Assembly: GCA_947473805.1 (NCBI GenBank)
Contig: CANJGB010000006.1
Coordinates: 1-64,000 of the forward strand
Reading direction: 5' to 3'
DNA length: 64,000 bases
Source: Alphaproteobacteria bacterium
Lineage (GTDB): Bacteria > Pseudomonadota > Alphaproteobacteria > Ferrovibrionales > Ferrovibrionaceae
The first letter of the stretch is position 1. Every line of letters starts with the position of its first letter. This document shows, in pieces, positions 60,092 through 64,000 of the stretch. The notes beneath the pieces are model-generated. The model was given only the letters and a program-made list of their open reading frames with translations, did not search any database and was not told the origin of the DNA. The position numbers were made by a program, and so were the translations under genes.

Positions 60092-61291
60092 TTAGACCGC
60101 TTCGAGGGCCCGGGCGAGGTCCTCCTTGAGGTCGTCTATATCCTCCAGCCCCACCGAGAGCCGCAGCAGGTTGGGGCCGACGCCGACCGCCGCCCGTTCC
60201 GCCTCGGTCAGCCGCTGGTGGGTCGTGGTCGCCGGATGGGTGATCAGGCTCTTGGAATCCCCCAGATTGTTGGAAATATCGATGATCTTGAGCGCGTTCA
60301 GGAAGCGGAACGCCTCGTCCTTGCCGCCTTCAACCTCGATGCAGAGCAAGGGGCCGGGGTGCGACATCTGGCGTTTGGCCAGTTCGTGCCCCGGATGGCT
60401 TTTCAGGCCGGGGTAGATCAGCCGCTTCACGCCCTCACGCCCTTCCAGGAAGGTGGCCAGAGCCGCGGCGTTCTCGCAATGCTGGCGGACCCGCAAGTCC
60501 AAGGTTTCCAGGCCCTTGAGCATAACCCAGGCGTTGAACGGGCTCATCGACGGGCCGGTATGGCGCAGATAGGGGGTCAGCACGTCGGTCACAAACGCCT
60601 GGTCCGACAGGATAACGCCGCCCAAGCAGCGCCCCTGCCCGTCAACATGCTTGGTGGTCGAATAGACGACCACATGGGCGCCGAGTTCGAGCGGCTTCTG
60701 GAGCATCGGCGTCGCGAACACGTTGTCGACCACCAGGCGGGCGACGGTGGCACGGGCAATCTTCGCCACCGCGGCGATATCGACAATGTCGAGCGCCGGG
60801 TTGGTCGGGCTTTCCAGCAGGAACACCCTGGTCTCGGGCCGCACCGCCGCCTGCCACTGGGCGATGTCGGTGCCCTCGACGATGGTTGAGGTGACGCCAA
60901 AGCGTGGCAGCAGGTCCTGCACGATATACAGACACGACCCGAACATGGCGCGGGCAGCCACGATGTGATCGCCGGCCTTCAACTGGCAGGTCAGCGCCGC
61001 GTTGACCGCGGCCATGCCGCTGGCCGTGGCGCGCGCGGCCTCGGCACCCTCGAGCAGCGCCATGCGCTCCTCGAACATCGTGACCGTCGGATTGCCGAAG
61101 CGCGAATAGACATATCCCGGCAGTTCATTCTTGAACCGGCCCTCGGCCGTTTCAGCAGTGTCGTAGCGGTAGCCGGAGGTCAGGAACAGCGCTTCGGACG
61201 TCTCGCCGTGGGCGGTGCGGGTGGTGCCACCGCGCACCAGCAGCGTGCGCGGACGCCAGCCCTTGGGGTCCTGCCTGGAATATTCAGCCAT
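60092..61291 (-). CDS. metZ: O-succinylhomoserine sulfhydrylase
   Basis: A 399-residue Cys/Met-metabolism PLP enzyme that makes homocysteine from O-succinyl- (or acetyl-) homoserine and sulfide. It has YSRFGNPTVTMFEERMALLEGAEAARATASGMAAV, and the PLP lysine at 214 in VYSTTKHVDGQGR. The ATG at 61291 has AGGGAG upstream. The longer open frame to 61354 would begin inside the leader hairpin. A SAM-II riboswitch upstream independently supports a methionine role. Confidence 0.93.
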   Translation of the reverse strand: MAEYSRQDPKGWRPRTLLVRGGTTRTAHGETSEALFLTSGYRYDTAETAEGRFKNELPGYVYSRFGNPTVTMFEERMALLEGAEAARATASGMAAVNAALTCQLKAGDHIVAARAMFGSCLYIVQDLLPRFGVTSTIVEGTDIAQWQAAVRPETRVFLLESPTNPALDIVDIAAVAKIARATVARLVVDNVFATPMLQKPLELGAHVVVYSTTKHVDGQGRCLGGVILSDQAFVTDVLTPYLRHTGPSMSPFNAWVMLKGLETLDLRVRQHCENAAALATFLEGREGVKRLIYPGLKSHPGHELAKRQMSHPGPLLCIEVEGGKDEAFRFLNALKIIDISNNLGDSKSLITHPATTTHQRLTEAERAAVGVGPNLLRLSVGLEDIDDLKEDLARALEAV

Positions 61292-61320
61292 GATCGACAC
61301 TCCCTGCGCGCAACAATAAA

Positions 61321-61342
61321 CCCCGGCCAAGAAGGACCGGGG
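61321..61342 (-). terminator. Leader hairpin of metZ, possible attenuator
   Basis: On the minus strand CCCCGG..CCGGGG forms a GC-rich hairpin (CCCCGGTCC-TTCT-TGGCCGGGG) followed by TTTATTGTT, between the riboswitch and the metZ start. It looks like an intrinsic terminator that the riboswitch could control, although the T run is broken. Confidence 0.5.
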
Positions 61343-61359
61343 CTGCGCCGCCACCCGAT

Positions 61360-61416
61360 CCTTTTAGCGGTTTGTTTAACGTGGCCCGCAAGCCGATCGG
61401 CTCAAATCACCACGGA
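61360..61416 (-). ncRNA. SAM-II riboswitch
   Basis: The minus strand contains the conserved core of the SAM-II (SAM-alpha) aptamer: CGTGGTGATTTG, GCCGATCGGCTTGC, GCCACGTTAAACA, and CGCTAAAAGG in order. These form the H-type pseudoknot that binds S-adenosylmethionine. It sits about 70 bases upstream of metZ and immediately after the predicted transcription start, so high SAM should lower metZ expression. Confidence 0.93.
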
Positions 61417-61419
61417 ACA

Positions 61420-61449
61420 GCATTAGCGCGCGGCACGGCGGGCCGTCAA
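61420..61449 (-). promoter_or_regulatory. Promoter of the metZ riboswitch transcript
   Basis: On the minus strand TTGACG (61449-61444) and TAATGC (61425-61420) are 18 bases apart. The predicted start falls at the 5' edge of the SAM-II aptamer, which is what is expected. Confidence 0.6.
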
Positions 61450-61455
61450 GCCCGC

Positions 61456-61484
61456 TTCACCGGCTGGGCGCGCAATGCTATATC
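61456..61484 (+). promoter_or_regulatory. Candidate promoter of tRNA-Gly(CCC)
   Basis: TTCACC at 61456-61461 and TATATC at 61479-61484 are 17 bases apart, about 10 bases before the mature tRNA. It is divergent from the metZ promoter. Confidence 0.5.
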
Positions 61485-61493
61485 TCCGCGCAG

Positions 61494-61567
61494 GCGGGTG
61501 TAGCTCAATGGTAGAGCAGGAGCTTCCCAAGCTCACGACGAGGGTTCGATTCCCTTCACCCGCTCCA
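61494..61567 (+). tRNA. tRNA-Gly (anticodon CCC)
   Basis: A 74-base cloverleaf from GCGGGTG to CACCCGC-T-CCA with encoded CCA. The D arm is GCTC-AATGGTA-GAGC, the anticodon loop TTCCCAA gives CCC, and the T arm is GAGGG-TTCGATT-CCCTT. The first anticodon-stem pair is G-A, the only mismatch. Confidence 0.93.
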
Positions 61568-61597
61568 ACCCATCAATGGCTGACCTGGAAAATTAGT

Positions 61598-61639
61598 CGC
61601 AAAAGACTTCCGTGCGGAAAAAGTACGGAAACTTTTGCG
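61598..61639. other. Imperfect inverted repeat just downstream of tRNA-Gly
   Basis: Arms CGCAAAAGACTTCCGT (61598-61613) and ACGGAAACTTTTGCG (61625-61639) pair over about 15 bases with one bulge around an 11-base loop. It lies 30 bases after the tRNA 3' end. There is no T run, and its function is unknown. The rest of 61568-61742 shows no gene. Confidence 0.6.
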
Positions 61640-61742
61640 CAGACGCGGATGGACGTCCGTGGGCACGGCCTTCTGTCCCGCATCGCAGCACACGACACAG
61701 GATCGAGCCCCCGAGAGGGTCATTGGCAAGGCACGTTGGCCG

Positions 61743-62849
61743 TCAGGTGATGCCGTAGACAGCGGCCGCGTTGCCCCACAGAACCTTGCGCCGCAAGACC
61801 GGATCGGCGTCGCCGAACATCCGCGCGATGACAGCCTGGGAATGGGGGAACGTCCCGTCCCCGTGCGGATAATCCGCCGCCCACATCACATTGCCGATGC
61901 CGATCTCAGGTATCAGCCGAACACCCAGTTTCTCGTCCTGGAAGGTCGCGTAGACCTGGCGGTGGAAGATCTCGCGCGGCTCGGCCTTGATCGGAACGCC
62001 CCCGGCCACGTCTCGGAAGTTGTCGCGTTCGTATTCCAGACGCTCCAGTACGAAGGGTATCCAGCCGATGCCGGCTTCGCCCAGCACGAATTTGAGGCCG
62101 GGGTGGCGGTCCAGCATGCCGCTGTAGATCGCCGTCGTCAGGATTTCGTCGAGCTGGATGCCGCCCAGCGCCGCGATGGTCGGGAAGCGCCACGCCTTTT
62201 TCGACGGAATCTTCGCGAACGTGTGGCCACCGGCGCCGGTATGCACGTTGATCGACATGCCCAGCGTCTCCGCCTCGCACCAGAGCGGGTCCCAGGCCTC
62301 GTCGAAAATCGGGATGGCCGCACTGAACACTTCGAAAAAGCCGCCGCCCAGGCCGATCTCCTTGGCCCGCCGCAACTCGCGTACCGCTGCTGCGGGATCA
62401 TGTCCCGGCAGCGTGGCGAGGCCAATCAGGCGGCCCGGCGCGGCCGCGCACAACTCCTCCGCCAGCCATGAATTGAACGCCGTGCAACACGCGGCCTTCA
62501 ACTCCTGATCGACGAAGGCCCAGTCGAGAAAATTGTACATAACGGAGGCGTGGATGCCCTCGCGGTCGAGATCCTCCAGGCGGTACTTCGAGCTAGTACA
62601 GCGCCAGATGCCGGGCTCCGGTTCCTCGGGCAGCCCCGCCTTGTCGTAAACGACGATGCGATTCTCCGGGCGCTTCGAGCCCCATACGCCCCAGCGCTTG
62701 CCTTCCTTGAACCAGATCTTTCCTTCTGGACTGTCGATCACGCGCGGCGCCTGCTCGCGCCATCGCGTCGGCAGCCGCTTTTCCCACAGGTCGGCCGGCA
62801 GGTAGCAAAGGTCGATGTGGTCGTCGGCAGAAATGATGCGATCGGTCAT
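61743..62849 (-). CDS. Amidohydrolase-family (amidohydrolase 2) protein
   Basis: A 368-residue TIM-barrel metal-dependent hydrolase of the ACMSD/resorcylate decarboxylase-like group. It opens with IISADDHIDLCYLPADLW, has INVHTGAGGHTF in the middle, FVLGEAGIGWIPFVLERLE, and IMWAADYPHGDGTFPHS near the end, where the metal Asp lies. Such enzymes hydrolyse or decarboxylate aromatic or related acids; the substrate is unknown. The ATG at 62849 overlaps the upstream gene's stop (ATGA); a further start at 62876 is unlikely. Confidence 0.88.
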   Translation of the reverse strand: MTDRIISADDHIDLCYLPADLWEKRLPTRWREQAPRVIDSPEGKIWFKEGKRWGVWGSKRPENRIVVYDKAGLPEEPEPGIWRCTSSKYRLEDLDREGIHASVMYNFLDWAFVDQELKAACCTAFNSWLAEELCAAAPGRLIGLATLPGHDPAAAVRELRRAKEIGLGGGFFEVFSAAIPIFDEAWDPLWCEAETLGMSINVHTGAGGHTFAKIPSKKAWRFPTIAALGGIQLDEILTTAIYSGMLDRHPGLKFVLGEAGIGWIPFVLERLEYERDNFRDVAGGVPIKAEPREIFHRQVYATFQDEKLGVRLIPEIGIGNVMWAADYPHGDGTFPHSQAVIARMFGDADPVLRRKVLWGNAAAVYGIT

Positions 62850-64000
62850 GACCCACTCTCCACTGGCGGCGTCCACGCCGCCAGTTTCAGTAACTTGCGC
62901 GCGTTGCCCTCGGCGATCTGGCGCGCCTCTTCATTCGGCACAGCGGAAAGTTCGGCGGCCAACCGCGATCGGTCGTCGGGCCAAAAGCCGTCGGGATGCG
63001 GGTAGTCACCCATCCAGAAAAATCGGTCGAGTCCGATCAGATGCCGGTCGCGGATGCCATGCGGATCGCTGATGAACGCGCCGAGGATCTGGTCATGCAT
63101 CACCTGCCCCGCCGGGCGGCCCTTCGGCGCGATCGCCGGACGACCGTGGGTGGCGAAATCGAGGCGCTCTTCCAGATACGGCATCCACGACAGGTTGCCC
63201 TCAAGCAATACAACGCGGCGGTTGGGACGTTCGGTTAACAGTGGCGAGAAGGCCAGATCGCAAGCTGCCTCGAGGACATGCAGGTTGGCGGCGGCGACCT
63301 GCACCTCCGGCGGCCGGTAGCGCGGTTGGTCCGGCGAGGGCCAGCCGGCCAGGCTACCGGCATTGCTGGTCCCGCTGGATGCAATGTGGATGAACACCGG
63401 CAGACCGGCCGCGTCAGCCGCATCGAAAATGCGCGCCCAGGAAGGCCGGTGATAGCTGTCGAGGCCGAGATTGCCGGGATCGTGGGGCAGCGATATGCCA
63501 CGCGCGCCGAGCGCGGCAACGCGTTCAATCTCGGCGACCGTCGCCGTCTGGTCCGCCAGCGGCAACAGTGCCAGGGCCACCAGGCGGTCGGGTGCGGCCG
63601 CGCAGAATTCGCCCAGGACGAAGTCGTTATAGGCGCGTATGCAGTCCGCCCACAGTCCCGGATCGCCCATTTGGCGCAGGCGTTCGCCGGTGAAGCCGCA
63701 GATATGCGGCAGCAAAGTGTGGACGGCGACCTTCGCGCGATCCATCGATGCCACGCGCGCGCCCGTTTCATTCGCTGCCGGCGCGATGTGGTCGATTCGC
63801 GTGACCGGCACCTTGACGTCGCGACGAAACAGCGGCGCGCCGAGCACCACGGAGAGTGGCACCAGTTCCGGGCCGAACCTCCAAGCCTGTGCGCCGCCAT
63901 CGAGTTCCACGACTTGCGGTGCGTCAGCGGCGCGGCGGCGCGGCAGCCGGTCCAGCCACAGGCCGGCCGGCTCGACGAAATGGTCATTGACGGACACTGG
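62846..64000 (-). CDS. Amidohydrolase-family protein, partial at the window edge
   Basis: A second amidohydrolase 2 protein, related in plan to its neighbour: VNDHFVEPAGLWLDRLPRR at the start, VHTLLPHICGFTGERLRQMG, LPVFIHIASSGTS, VVLLEGNLSWMPYLEERLDF and RFFWMGDYPHPDGFWPDDR near the end. The frame is open to the right edge. The family usually has a few residues before the (I/V)S-D-DH segment, so the true start is probably outside the window; a GTG at 63997 is the alternative. It is translationally coupled to the next amidohydrolase. Confidence 0.85.
   Translation of the reverse strand, partial: PVSVNDHFVEPAGLWLDRLPRRRAADAPQVVELDGGAQAWRFGPELVPLSVVLGAPLFRRDVKVPVTRIDHIAPAANETGARVASMDRAKVAVHTLLPHICGFTGERLRQMGDPGLWADCIRAYNDFVLGEFCAAAPDRLVALALLPLADQTATVAEIERVAALGARGISLPHDPGNLGLDSYHRPSWARIFDAADAAGLPVFIHIASSGTSNAGSLAGWPSPDQPRYRPPEVQVAAANLHVLEAACDLAFSPLLTERPNRRVVLLEGNLSWMPYLEERLDFATHGRPAIAPKGRPAGQVMHDQILGAFISDPHGIRDRHLIGLDRFFWMGDYPHPDGFWPDDRSRLAAELSAVPNEEARQIAEGNARKLLKLAAWTPPVESGS

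Noticed and set aside
61568-61742. Integrated element at the tRNA-Gly 3' end
   Set aside because: No integrase, no second copy of the tRNA end and no change of gene content follow; only a hairpin is present.
61475-61750. Open frame of about 91 codons over tRNA-Gly
   Set aside because: Includes the whole tRNA gene and has no other support.

Overview
The window is a GC-rich chromosomal segment of a Gram-negative alphaproteobacterium, probably in or near the Rhodospirillales/Reyranella group. Supporting signs are an Rrf2-led suf operon, a SAM-II riboswitch on metZ, the argD-argF-hslO order, an OmpA porin, Kdo transferase and many catabolic genes (acyl-CoA dehydrogenases, a Bug-type binding protein, amidohydrolases). 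The taxonomic placement is inference. No prophage, insertion sequence, CRISPR array or rRNA was seen. Genes are densely packed, and many are joined by 4-base ATGA or GTGA stop/start overlaps, which I used to correct several starts.

1-13.9 kb is cell-surface polysaccharide. After an SDR at the left edge, a leftward run encodes a small lipoprotein, an O-antigen-ligase-like protein, GDP-fucose synthase, a winged-helix/Rossmann regulator, a NusG/RfaH-like antiterminator, a glutamine-dependent asparagine-synthase-like amidotransferase and Kdo transferase WaaA. Next to it lies an Arn-like set: sugar-nucleotide SDR, PLP aminotransferase, SMR-type flippase subunit, undecaprenyl-phosphate-type GT2, methyltransferase and a large GT-C-like membrane protein. 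Together these could make, lipid-link, flip and transfer an amino sugar.

13.9-32.8 kb is housekeeping. A complete suf operon (rrf2-sufB-C-D-S-U-sufT-sufA) is preceded by a strong palindromic operator. Then come a DUF72 protein, an SDR coupled to a glyoxalase gene broken by an in-frame TAG, tRNA-Ile2(CAU), the yqeY-dnaG-rpoD macromolecular-synthesis operon (leftward) and carA-carB-greA (rightward).

32.8-49.6 kb is an accessory catabolic region of short, alternately oriented units: an Lrp-type regulator, an unrecognised 650-residue protein, a 2-hydroxyacid dehydrogenase divergent from a LysR regulator, two class II aldolase-like proteins, a tandem acyl-CoA dehydrogenase pair, an old-yellow-enzyme homologue, two enoyl-CoA hydratases, a Bug solute-binding protein, a D-aminoacylase-type amidohydrolase, an aldehyde dehydrogenase, an SDR and a PhyH-type dioxygenase.

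49.6-64 kb holds a frameshifted FecR-domain protein with a striking 15-residue tandem repeat, MeaB, argD-argF-hslO-lipoprotein behind a near-consensus sigma70 promoter, a methyltransferase, argE, folE, apaG, an OmpA porin with a clear terminator, metZ behind a SAM-II riboswitch, tRNA-Gly(CCC), and two overlapping amidohydrolases, the last running off the right edge.
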